A stretch of 64,000 nt of DNA. Source: Cryphonectria parasitica EP155 (taxonomy: Eukaryota; Ascomycota; Sordariomycetes; Diaporthales; Cryphonectriaceae). The stretch is taken from the NCBI RefSeq assembly GCF_011745365.1, contig NW_024468917.1:1364001-1428000 (forward strand). The letters run 5' to 3'. The notes below the pieces were generated by a model. It was not told the origin of the DNA and ran no database searches. It saw only the letters and a list, made by a program, of their open reading frames with translations. The position numbers and the translations under genes are program-made. Positions 22,343-32,801 of the stretch are shown one piece after another (position 1 is the first letter of the stretch; every line of letters starts with the position of its first letter).

Positions 22343-25300
22343 ATGTCTTATGGAAACAACAGCGGGGGCACCTTGACCCTCCCATCACCCAACACTGTTC
22401 ATCATGTGGACGTGACAGCTGCTGTCAGATCCCTCAGGCGTTCCTTATCCAGATCTCCATCCAAGCTCAACATTGCGAGATCCTACTCTCAAAGTTCGGA
22501 AGGGACTATTTCTACACCAGGCTCACCATCTCCCTGTCGAATCATACAACGACCCATGCCACCTGCCTCTGCACCGCAACTGTCCCACCAGCATTCACAG
22601 GCAAATCTTTCCACACCTTTCCGACCTGGCGTTAAACTGTCCTTGCGCTCAGGCAAGCCCAAAGCAGCATCTGCGAAACCCCTCGGTCGCGCCACTCGTG
22701 TTTCGCCAAAAAGTCCCATCAAGCGCATCTTGAACAACACCACAGATTCTGGAAACATGCTTGGATCACTTTCGCCACCATCGTCGGATACATTGTCGGG
22801 ACAAGAGAACGATATCCTTGTGGATGCTCCGCCGACACTTAGCCCGACTTCGCGCAAAAGCTACGACAGGCATCAGTCACGCCATTCCATGCATCTGGAT
22901 GTGTCTGGTGGTGCCTCGAAGAATATCTTCCCACGCTTGTTCGAATCTGCAGCCGATCCGCTTCCTACAACATCAGTCAGCCCTCTGAAGCGCAGTGACG
23001 CCTTCATGAGTCCCATTGAGGGCAAGGTTGGCAGCCCCGTGCCGAAGCGACGCAGTATGCATGGGGTTACGAGCACATCGACCAGCGAGCCCAACATTTT
23101 CGATTTGACTTCTCCCGCGCCTCGAAACTTCGCGATTCACGAAGACAGAAACAAAAACGATGACGACGAGCTCGATACTGAAATCTCCTTCCCCCCCGAA
23201 CCCCCAGTCTCTCCGACGCCAGCAGCCATGCCGCGGCGGCACGACTCGTTGCGAAGGTCCACTCTGCAGCAGCGCCCGGGCGACAAGTCATCATGGGGAC
23301 GCCGCCAGGGGGAGAGGCACCTGGCTCAGATGGGTACGGAAGCTGCGACGCCCTTCACGAAGAGTAGGCCTCGCGTGTCGCTGGACCAGTTTGTGCAGCC
23401 TGCGCTGCCTCGAGACAGCCCATTTTCTTCGCAACCGCCGCTACCGAACCCTTCGCTGCATTTGCTGGATCGGCCGAATGCTACAAACCAGCCTCACCCG
23501 CTGTCGCGATCAGTGACGACGTCTTCCTCGAACTCTAGTCTTCCCGATGACTCCCCTACACATATTCCCGTGCTATTCGAACGGCCCAGGGCTGCTCACC
23601 CGTTCGCCAAATCCTTGCCACTGGGCGCAAGACCTCTTTTTGAGAATGGCACCAAGAATGCTGCGACTCCGGCTTACAAGAATGCGAGGCCGTTGCAGGA
23701 TGCCTTCAAGTCCACTGGACTCATTTCCAAGGTGAACCGCAACCCAGAGCTGGGACAGTCCACCTTTGGTGAATCGAAGGCGATTATGCCTGACACGCCC
23801 TGCAAAAAACCAATTTACCCATCCAATACGTATCCTCCCTCCTCTGGCGGCGGCAAGGGACGACACCACCCCTTCGGATCGCCTCCGAGCCCTTTCTCCC
23901 CAGGCCGCAAGGACAGCTTCGTGCTTGGCGAACCCGAGAAAGTCTCCAGCTTGTTCAAGTCTTTCCAGCCTTCGCAAGCTCGCAGAGGCAGCATCTTCAA
24001 TCCTGACTGCGATCTCGACTCCCAGAACCTGGCCGACAGTGTCGAGTTTCCGCCCACGCCGACCAAATCGGTCTTCTTCAGGAGCATTGGTAATTCCAAA
24101 ACAGTCCCCGATTCGCCATTTGTGAAGACGGCTGCTGCATCTATGCCTGCCACCGTCTCTGCAGTGAGCTTTCGCGACATTCGGCATATTCCTGACCCAC
24201 TCTGTAAGTCATCTTTCAGTCAACATCCGTTCAGCGCCGGTGTTGCCAAGCAGACACACCTTGAGACCGCTCAGACTGAAGCCGTTCCTCGAGGTGAACT
24301 GTCCCCGCGCACGCCAGAGCTGCTCTCCTTCCATACCAAGCCTCGCACGCCGCAGGTTGCCCGTGCGACACCCGAGCCGCTCAGACTTGGTCTGATAGGC
24401 CCTCTCGTGTCCAGTCAGAAGAGAGTGAAGTTTACTAAGACAGCCGTCGTGATCACAGCAAGCCCTCTGGGGCCATTTGACAAATTTGCCGCCAAGTCGC
24501 CCAAAACTCCGCGCGACAACAATGCTCTGATGCCTCCCGACCTCAGCTCGTTGTCGATTCCTAACAACGAGGCTTCGAATGGCGCAACATTCGGGTCTTT
24601 TCTGCCTGAGACACCAACGGCGCGACAAGGAGCTCCCTTCGGGGGATTCGCCGACCGACGCATGAGCATCACTCCTGTGAACGGCCAAGGTCTTGCCGAC
24701 ATGGATATGGATCTCAAGTCGCGCTTCGATCAGGTCGAAGTTGTTGGAAAGGGCGAATTTTCTCAAGTCTACAGGGTCGCAAAGATACCAGCGTCGACCG
24801 CGATCTCACAGAACGGTACACCTGGAACGCCTCCGACTCCATCACAGGCACAGGTGTTTGCTGTGAAGAAGACCCGGCTCCCCTTCTTTGGCGCCAGGGA
24901 CCGCGAGGCCAAGATGCGGGAAGTCAAAATACTGAAGACGCTTCGGGGTCGTCCCCACGTGCTGCAGTATGTCGACAGCTGGGAGAAGCAATATCACCTC
25001 TACATTCAGACCGAATACTGTGAAGAAGGCAGTCTCTCGAGTTTCCTGGGTACAGTCGGCGCAGCAGGCCGTCTGGATGACTTCAGAATCTGGAAGATCT
25101 TGGTCGAGACAGGCATGGTAAGTCACTTTGAAACTCTCGCGATTATACTGTACCAGGTACTAACAGCGATTGCAGGGTCTGCAAAGCATTCACGAAGCCG
25201 GGTTCATTCATCTTGACCTCAAGCCTGCGAATGTTCTCGTCAATTACGAGGGCCAGCTAAAGATCGGAGACTTCGGTATGGCCACGCCGTGGCCTGCTGC

Positions 25301-25946
25301 ACGAGGCATCGAAGGAGAGGGTGACCGTCGATATATCGCTCCAGAGATCCTTCAGAGCAAATATGATAAACCTGCGGATGTGTTCTCGCTTGGTCTGATC
25401 ATGTTTGAGATCGCCAGCAATGTCTGGCTTCCAGACAATGGGCCTCACTGGCTTGCGCTGCGCGAGGGGAACTTCTCAGCTGTCCCAACAGGACCCCTGA
25501 CGGGCAGCGAATCCGATGCCCTCGTACGAGACGTGACGGGAATGCCTATTGTGGGGGACACGGAATTGACCGCGGAAATTTCTCCTCTCGATGATGATGA
25601 GGAGGAGGTTGGCTCTGCTCCAGACGATGACCAGCCAGAGTTTTCATGCAAGTTCATGCACTCGCCGACGCACGACGCCAGCAATCTGTTTGGTGCCCCA
25701 AAGCGCAGCGAGCTCCAGCACCCACCTGCCTTTATGATTCAAGCCAGTCATGGAGGCTCGCTGGACCAGGTCGTGACATGGATGCTTGCGCCAAACCCTG
25801 CTGATCGTCCAACCATTCAGCAGTTGCTCGGAGTCGACTCTCTGCGCTGGGTCATCACTCACCGGCGTGCGGGTGCTACGGTGTTCGAGGGCAACTGGGG
25901 CCCTCAGGAAGATGGTGAGCTTGACACGGAGATGGCGGATGCCTGA
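22343..25946 (+). CDS. wee1: Wee1-type mitosis inhibitor protein kinase
   Basis: Two exons, 22343..25117 and 25176..25946, 1181 aa. The 58-nt intron has GTAAGT and a perfect TACTAAC. The first 790 residues are disordered and rich in SP/TP, as expected for a CDK and polo target. The kinase domain starts near 795: glycine loop GKGEFSQV (802-809), lysine in VFAVKK (K842), catalytic loop HLDLKPAN (D939), DFG (957-959) and GEGDRRYIAPE (APE ending at 982). The HxDLKP loop with GDRRYIAPE is the Wee1 subfamily signature. Wee1 phosphorylates the conserved tyrosine of Cdc2/CDK1 and delays mitosis. Two inserts stand out: a Pro/Thr loop between the glycine loop and K842, and an acidic insert near DDDEEEVGSAPDDD in the C-lobe. 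The gene is convergent with Aip1. Confidence 0.92.
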
Positions 25947-26977
25947 AGGAATTCATTTCCGGTGTGAAATATCTTTTCCCCCTTTGAATTATCCACCTCT
26001 TGGTGGTAGCATTATGATCGACCTATCTGGATAGGGCTTCCCCCAAATTGAGGCACAATCTGGACAGCGACGATTGGGTCTCTTGATTGAATTTTTTTTT
26101 TTTTTTCCTTTTCGGGCGTTCTGGCTAGATACCCTCTTCTCCAAAGGCCGAAGTGGCTCTCGACGGCGCGGACTTTGGGGGAAGAGATTCGCAAATTGCG
26201 GAATACAGAACGCGCGTACACACAAACATATGCGACATCAACCCAATTTTACGACGACGAGTTTTACGACATTTTGTCACGACCTTCCTTTCAGCCAACT
26301 TCCGCGGCAGACGCGGTTTTTCTCTTCTTCTTTTTACCCCTTTATCCATGGGTTTTGGGCCTATCCAATCGCTACACAACTTGCATTCGATAATTCATAT
26401 CCTCGTCATACTCTACATACACTGGGTCCTAGACGGTCTGCATATCTACGAGCGTTCTTGCCTGTGGTTTTCGCGGGCTTTTCGATGTATTTTGAACGCA
26501 TGCAGGTATTAGGAAAGGTCACACATGTACAGTATTACGGAGAACTCGCTCAGGACTCGGCGTCTAATCTGGTGGGACTGACTACATGTGAGAAGAAGCT
26601 GTCACCGGCATTGCCTGGAGTCTTGAGCCTTGAGCCGTGGGGCTCGCGAGGCTCGGCTGGGTTGTATTAACTAGTAAAACTTTCCCAAGGTCACGGGGGC
26701 TTTTGAGGATTTTTAAGCACGGCGCTGGTGTGACAATCATGTAGCTAGATAATCTTTATGCAGCTGGTAAAGCATACTGATCGCTGATGTGTATACCGAC
26801 AAGTAGATTGCTTCTCACAGTGTGTGTGTGTGTGTGTGCGGGGGGGGGGGGGGGGCGGACAAGACGGGCATACAGAACCTTCTCGACGTCCTTTGATTTT
26901 AGGGGGGGATTCCGGATGCGCGTCCAGGTCAAGGATTCTCTCTGTCCAGCAGCCAGTAGCACACTGCCGTTATACAT
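25947..26977. other. Convergent 3' region between wee1 and Aip1
   Basis: About 1 kb shared by two converging genes. It holds a T14-16 run near 26090, an unassigned 198-codon plus-strand frame (26074..26670) that resembles nothing known, and a (TG)n-G16 tract at its right end. It probably contains both polyadenylation sites. Confidence 0.5.
26820..26855. repeat. (TG)9 followed by G16
   Basis: A TG dinucleotide run, one C, then sixteen G. In the sense of the Aip1 mRNA it reads C16 then (CA)9, starting about 120 nt after the stop codon, so it may be in the 3' untranslated region. Confidence 0.9.
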
Positions 26978-28911
26978 TCACTGCAGCCCCGACACGCTCC
27001 AGATCTTGACCGAGGCGTCCCCGCCCGTGCTCGCGACCTTGGTCGACCCGGTAACCCACGCGACCCCGTTAACACCGTCCTTGTGCGCATTCAGCGCCTT
27101 GACGCGGCTGGCGGGCTTCTCCAGGCTCCAGACGTAGACGTGCGTGTCGAGGGCGCCGCTGGCGGCGTGGGTGCCGGCGTCGTTCCACGCGATGCTCATC
27201 ACCCGCGCGGTGTGGGCGGACCACCGATCCGCGGCGACGCTCCAGTCGCTTGACTTGAAGGCAAAGATCTTGCCCTGCGAGTTGCCGGCGGCGAGGTACG
27301 CGCCGTCCTTGGAGAAGGCGAGGGTCGAGATGGATGCCGTGGACTTCTTGAGGATGGTGACCTCGGACAGCTTGTGGGAGGGGTCAAGGGTGTAGATGCG
27401 CACATCGTTGCCGTCACCAACAGCGACCGTGGGACCGGATGACGCGAGGGACGTCGGTGTGTAGCTTGTGCTGAGCTCGCCAACGAGCTGGTCCTTGGAA
27501 TAGACGGCGATGCCCGCAGCGGTCGCGACGACGACACGGCCTTCTGATGCGCCTACGCCCTTTGGCTGTGCCTGTAGTTTGGTCGAGGCGCCTGCGAACG
27601 TCTTTGCAGACTCGTCGACGATCCGTAGTGTGTCGTCCCAGCCGACGCTGTAGGCCTGTCCAGAGATGGAGATGAATTGCGTGACCTGATTGGTGTGTGT
27701 CTGCCCGTCTACCACAGTTGCGAGGCCCTTCTCGACGTCCCAGTGGCAGATCCGGCCGTCGAAGCTGCCCGTGTATACGTCCTTGCCTTGGCCGTCCGAA
27801 CCTGCCCCTATTGCCGTGATGCTCTTGTTGTGGCCCTGCACAGTCCTTGTCGGCGCTGCACTGCCCACTTCCAGGTAGTTCAGGTCGCCATCCAGGTTCA
27901 GGCTGATGATCAGCCCATCACGCGCCCAGGCCACGCCGACCTGCTGGTCGCCGACATTAACTGCCCCCTCCTGGCCCAGCTTCCACGTGTGAGTGTTCTC
28001 GCCGGAGTCGACATCCCACACCCTCACGGTCTGGTCTGCGCTGGCCGTGACGAGCCTCTTGGAGTCCTTGGCCCAGCTCACGGCGAAGATGCTGCCTGTG
28101 TGCACACCCTCTCCGATGTTCTTTGTAGGCTCGCCCGTCTTGCCGTCGTAGAGCTGGATCCTCCTGTCGGCGCCGACGGTGGCAAGGGTCGACCCGTCGG
28201 GGCTGAAGGCGGTACCGAAGACGAAGCCTTTGTGCAGGTTGGCCTTGCCGGCGAACTTGAAGGGGGCGCCGTGCAGGAAGCACATACTCCCATCGTCGCT
28301 GACGGTGGCGGCGCGGAAGGGCCTCTGTTGGCGTAGGGAGACGGCATTGACAGGCTTGCTGTGGCCCGTGACCTCGCCGACGCTGTTGCCACTGTCGGCG
28401 GTAATGCAATGGCCGAAGCGCTCACGGCCGTCGCCAACGGCAATGATGCGCTGGCTGTCGCCATCCCAGGCGATGTCGTTGATGCGGCCCGAGATGATAT
28501 GGTACTCGCCCTTGGTATTGACGGCCTCGACAGCATCCCAGACGCGGACGGTGCCTGAAACGTCGCCCGATGCGACGTAGAAGCCTGAGGGAGAGAAGCG
28601 GGCAATGGAGGTGGCAGCGGTGTGGCCTGTGTACTGCTTGCAGGAGGAGGGGTCGTCGATGGATCGGAGGAAGATGGACTTGCCGGACTGAACGATCAAA
28701 GACAATTGAACCAGCGTCAGTCTCTCTCTCTCTCTGTGTGTGTGTATGTTTCCTGTTCTGTCTCTCTCTCTCTCTCTCTTTCTTCTCATGTGGTGATATA
28801 GCTTACGGCGTAGGCTATACGCTCTCCTTTGGCGTCGACGGAGAGCTGCGTGGGCTGGCCCCTCGACGTGACGGGGGCCGCAGCGAGGATCTTGTCGACG
28901 GTGATGGACAT
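26978..28911 (-). CDS. aip1: Actin-interacting protein 1 (Aip1 / WDR1), WD40 repeat protein
   Basis: Two exons on the minus strand, 28911..28807 and 28687..26978, 604 aa (yeast Aip1 is 615). Exon 1 encodes exactly 35 residues, MSITVDKILAAAPVTSRGQP through GERIAYA; the 119-nt intron (GTAAGC to TTCAG) is full of GA/CA repeats; exon 2 resumes with SGKSIFLRSIDD. WD40 units run through the whole protein, such as ASGDVSGTVRVWD, TASADQTVRVWD and STGGDASVKIW at the very end, giving the two seven-bladed propellers of the family. Aip1 works with cofilin to sever and cap actin filaments, mostly at cortical patches. The ATG at 28911 matches the family N-terminus; the longer upstream reading of exon 2 is intron and leader. 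It is divergent from the GT32 gene and convergent with wee1. Confidence 0.92.
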
Positions 28912-30113
28912 GTTCTGCTTTTCGACTGGATCGAGAGGGAGGTTCAGGCAGACAGGTAGTGTCTGGTGATGTAGAATGTGGACGACAACGAGGCTGGCTT
29001 GCTTGCCCGTGAATGTAGAAGCATGAACTGAGAATGTACTGGTTGAACTGCCATGTACACCAAGTGTATGCCTGTCTGGACAGCTGCACCGCAATCGTGG
29101 AGGGGCTCGAAGGGCCCCTAACACGCCTGCCTAGGCCCTCCACCCCACCTGCCTCTGCTGTGTTGGTGGTGGGGCAACCAACAGGGGACGACTGACGTAG
29201 CCGCCTGTGGGGTGGAAGGTACATAGTATTAGTTTCCCCTGAAGGTTGACAGACACTACCATACTAAGTACTTAGTTTCCCTTCCCATGCTTCTCAACCT
29301 CCGTGAGGGGATCTTGGCAGCATGTTGGCCGGATTTCCTTCCTTACTACCTCACGTCTTATGCCTGTTAAGTTTTCAGGCCAAAAATGCCCTCTCAGAAA
29401 ACTTGTAAGATAATTCAGAGGCTAGGAACAACATTGCATGTCAAGGTACTTTTTCAGTGAAGAGAGGTTTGAGGTCTCGGTTCGGGCCAAAATCGCAGCA
29501 GTGAAACCCAACCAGGTGGTTGGATTTCCTCCTCCGGCTTCCAGGTGTTGATCTTGTCTCATCGGACATGGAAGACCAACAAGATCCTGCAGCTCAATCA
29601 ATATCTGACTTGTCGTCAATGAGTGTTATTTATATCCCCCCGTCCATATGGCCGCCTTGACACGGCTCATCTCACCCGAAGGATCTCTACCCGGGCCGCG
29701 ACCGCCTGAACCATTCGTGAGGCCCTCTCTCGCCTCACAAGCACATCATCATGTATAATTATATCTTTACTGGACCAGGCCTTAGTCCCCGCACAATAGA
29801 ACAAGCACTGTCCTTTCAAGATGCGTCTGGCCAATGTTCATGGCCCTCTCGAGCGACCATGAAGCCGTACACACCAACACGACCGCCGTTGGCACCTTCA
29901 GGTCGACCTGAGACACAGCACACAATGCTGAACGACTCTTATATACCGAGTGCGATCCTGTGAGATGTGCACCGACCTTGATTTCTAAGTAGTCTCCAAG
30001 AATTCGAGTAAAGGACGTCGCTCTGCTTTTTGTGGCGACAGTTGACCAAAACTCATGAGAATTGCGCAAAGCCTTTTGATTTTTCACGGTTTTTTTTTCG
30101 CGATCTGATCAGA
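28912..30113. promoter_or_regulatory. Divergent intergenic region, Aip1 / GT32
   Basis: 1.2 kb between two start codons facing apart. Short open frames only. A T-rich stretch (T9 near 30090) precedes the GT32 start. No specific site is claimed beyond its position. Confidence 0.5.
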
Positions 30114-31292
30114 ATGGCTGGCTCTTCTTCTACTATTCTATTTGGCGACAAAGACTACGTCGATGTTAGTATCCCTAACACGCCTACAAGTCACGATGGT
30201 AAGTGAATGGTGGCGGTAAATCACTGAGTTTAACTCTGATCCTCAGCTCTTCCTCCCAGATCAAGAGATGCTCACAGATATTGTGCAGGCTTACTCAAAC
30301 AGCGTCGAAAAGCCCCGTCATGGTTTTCTCGCCTGGCGCCGCGCAGTCCAAGCGCCTTGCGTCTCAGCCTTGTCACCTACGGCCTCGTCGTCGTTCTGAT
30401 CGTATATCTCACACTATTGGGCGTCCCGAGCTGGTCAAACTCGCAACTAGCATCGGATTCCAAGGACCACCACCAGGTTGGCACCGCTTCCACAGGCTTC
30501 ACCCTGCCCCAGGCCCTCCCGCACATCCCCTCCAAGATCTGGCAGATCTACCTCGCCTACAGGCCCGGCGTTGTCCACTCGAAAGTTGTAGCCAGCTTTG
30601 CCGCCAAGAGCCCCTCCCACACCTACTCGATCCTCGACAAGCAGGGCGCCGTTGCTCTCGTCGACCACGTGGCCGCCACCTATCCGGGCTACGCCAACAT
30701 CCGCCAGCTCTTCGACGCTATCCCGCGCACCGTCATCCGCGCCGACTTCCTCCGCTTCCTGCTCCTCGCCGTCGAGGGCGGCGTGTATTCCGACTCGGAC
30801 ACGCTCATGGTCCGCCCGCTGGCCGACTGGGTGCCCGATGGACTCAAGGACCGCACTAGGCTCATTGTCGGCATCGAGGCCGATGCAGGGCGCCACAGCA
30901 TGCTCATCAAGGGCACCTCACACCGCGTGCAGTTCTGCCAATGGACTCTCGCGGGCGCACCGGGGCACCCTGCGCTCTGGGCCATGGTGGATCGTGTGCT
31001 GGAGCGGACCGCGGCGGTCAAGACGTTCTCGGACGCCGAGGTTTTGGACCTGGGTGGGCCAGCCGGATGGACCGAGGTCGTCTTCGAGCACCTGCGTAAA
31101 GAGACCGGCACGGTGGTGACCTGGGAGAACATGACGGGCATGAGGGAGCCGCGGCTGTTTGGGGACACCCTAGTGCTACCTATCGATGGATTTGCTACAG
31201 GCGTGCCGCACTCTGGGTCGAGTCAGGATTGGACGGACATGACGATGGTGCAGCATATGTTTTTCGGAGGCTGGAAGGACAGTGGCATGTAG
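30114..31292 (+). CDS. Och1/Hoc1-like glycosyltransferase, family GT32
   Basis: Two exons, 30114..30198 and 30247..31292, 376 aa. The short 48-nt intron (GTAAGT to CTCAG) joins a 28-codon start, MAGSSSTILFGDKDYVDV onward, to LPPRSRDAHRYC. A type II signal anchor lies at about 68-87 (SLVTYGLVVVLIVYLTLLG) with a basic flank before it, which predicts a Golgi lumenal catalytic domain. The GT32 features are IPSKIWQIY, then IRADFLRFLLLAVEGGVYSDSD, with the DxD motif at 211-213 for the nucleotide-sugar metal ion. Family members transfer mannose from GDP-mannose to N-glycans or related acceptors; the acceptor is not predictable here. The long exon alone lacks an ATG at its start, so the spliced model is needed. 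The gene lies 0.65 kb before the T5orf172-type gene. Confidence 0.85.
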
Positions 31293-31940
31293 GGGGTGCG
31301 AAGCTACATGTATGACGCCTTAGATCACTGTGTAACAAGAGAGCAACTCCATACAAGTACCGCTCTCAGTGCCCAGAAGGCCCTACTCAACCTACCTCTT
31401 CCTCTGCACAGTGACACAGATGCCGTGCGTTGTGAGAACGCATCGCTGACTGGTCTTGACCCAGTGATAAGTTGCAGGCCTCGTGATGACTAGTTGAAAA
31501 TTGTGTCAAGAATCTGAAGTGGTGAGTGTATGATTGTCAGATCACTCATAATATATTCTGCATAGCGTCACAGACAAACTATTCGCCAGTCTTTATAAGA
31601 TATAAGATCAAATGCTCTCGGGCCTTGAGGAACAATTTCATCCCTCTTCTCAATTCCAACTCGATAATAGTTACATCTCGATTTGCCAGTACTCCAGTCA
31701 ACTATTATTCAGAAGATGAAAAAGATGCCCACAGCGCTCGAAAAGACATCCAGCTCGAGACAAGCACTGATCCACAACGCAATCCTCCGAATACACATAG
31801 GTGATAACCTGCCCTCCTTTCATGCTCTCAGGGCCGTACTACTTGAGTATTCAGATCCGAATTTTTGGGTTCCAACCCAACAGCTTTTCGTTTCAACGCT
31901 CGTCATTCCCAGGCACAATGGCGTCCTTCATCTTACAGCA
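31293..31940. other. Spacer between GT32 and T5orf172-type genes
   Basis: AT-rich DNA. A frame continuous with the next gene runs back to 31683 with ATGs at 31716 and 31725, but its amino-acid makeup looks non-coding, so I treat it as leader. Confidence 0.45.
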
Positions 31941-32801
31941 ATGACTATGAATATGATGACGACGGATCCGAGCCCCAGTAGTGATAATACAACACAAAGT
32001 GACAGGCTCCCATCCAGACATGATCCCACCTTGCAGCCTTCCACAGGATGTGACTCTGACCACAAACCCCATAGAACGCCAGACCCGCCAGACGAGATCC
32101 CTCCACCACCCGACGACCAGTCTTCCTTTCGCTCTTTCCACCCCTACGGACAACCAAAATCCACCCGCGCAATCAACGAGGCCATCAAATCCGAGCTACT
32201 CAAGGCGTATTCCGCCGCCAGCGCAGGCTTCATCTACGGCTTCGTGCATCCCAGCAGCGTCCTCATTAGGCTAGGCACAGGCCCTCTCCGCAAGGTAGGT
32301 CTCGTAAAGATAGGCCGCTCCGCCAACGTCGAGCGCCGGATGAAGCAGTGGGCGGCGCAGTGCAGGTACGCGCCGAGCCTGGTGTTCGCCCACGCCATGG
32401 CCCAGCAGCACCAGCGGATCGAGCGCGTCGTCCACCACCAGCTGCACAACGCCCGCCTGCGGGAGCACCTGGGCTGTTCGGGGTGCGGCGTCCGCCATGT
32501 CGAGTGGTTCCGGGTGGACGCTGCGCATGCCGAGGCCTTGGTGCGCATGTGGCAGGGCTTTGTGCGGCTGGAACCGTATGACGAGGTTGGGCATCTGCTG
32601 CCGACTTGGCTTGCGCGCCTTGGACAGGTTGACCTTGGTGATCCTGACTGCTGGGTCTTGTTTGCGCAGGGCTCATCGTCACCGCCGTCGGTAGGTTTGA
32701 CTAGCAGTTCCGTTCGGGATTCGGAGGACAGCTCTGATGGATGTCTTGCGCCTGAGGCTGGTGGATCATCGAGTGATGGGCATACCTCAGAGGACGGCTA
32801 G
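31941..32801 (+). CDS. T5orf172 / MUG113-type domain protein
   Basis: 286 aa from the ATG at 31941. Residues 1-75 are Ser/Pro/Asp-rich and disordered (DEIPPPPDDQ). Residues about 96-210 look like the T5orf172 (MUG113, DUF1766) domain, a GIY-YIG-related fold: GFIYGFVHP, VKIGRSANVERRMKQW, then RIERVVHHQLHNARLREHLG, a CSGC pair (C179, C182) and HVEWFRVD. The tail is Ser/Asp/Glu-rich. In phage and some fungal proteins the domain is linked to DNA binding, and S. pombe Mug113 is meiotically upregulated; no biochemical function is known for this type, so none is given. The start is uncertain: in-frame ATGs at 31716 and 31725 would add about 75 residues of poor coding character, and an upstream exon is possible. 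Confidence 0.68.
   Translation: MTMNMMTTDPSPSSDNTTQSDRLPSRHDPTLQPSTGCDSDHKPHRTPDPPDEIPPPPDDQSSFRSFHPYGQPKSTRAINEAIKSELLKAYSAASAGFIYGFVHPSSVLIRLGTGPLRKVGLVKIGRSANVERRMKQWAAQCRYAPSLVFAHAMAQQHQRIERVVHHQLHNARLREHLGCSGCGVRHVEWFRVDAAHAEALVRMWQGFVRLEPYDEVGHLLPTWLARLGQVDLGDPDCWVLFAQGSSSPPSVGLTSSSVRDSEDSSDGCLAPEAGGSSSDGHTSEDG

Noticed and set aside
26074..26670. 198-codon plus-strand frame between wee1 and Aip1
   Set aside because: Starts in a T run translating to poly-Phe, matches nothing, and lies in a convergent 3' region.
31683..31940. N-terminal extension of the T5orf172-type protein
   Set aside because: It begins at a TTG; later in-frame ATGs exist but the peptide has AT-rich, non-coding character. 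Kept only as an alternative.
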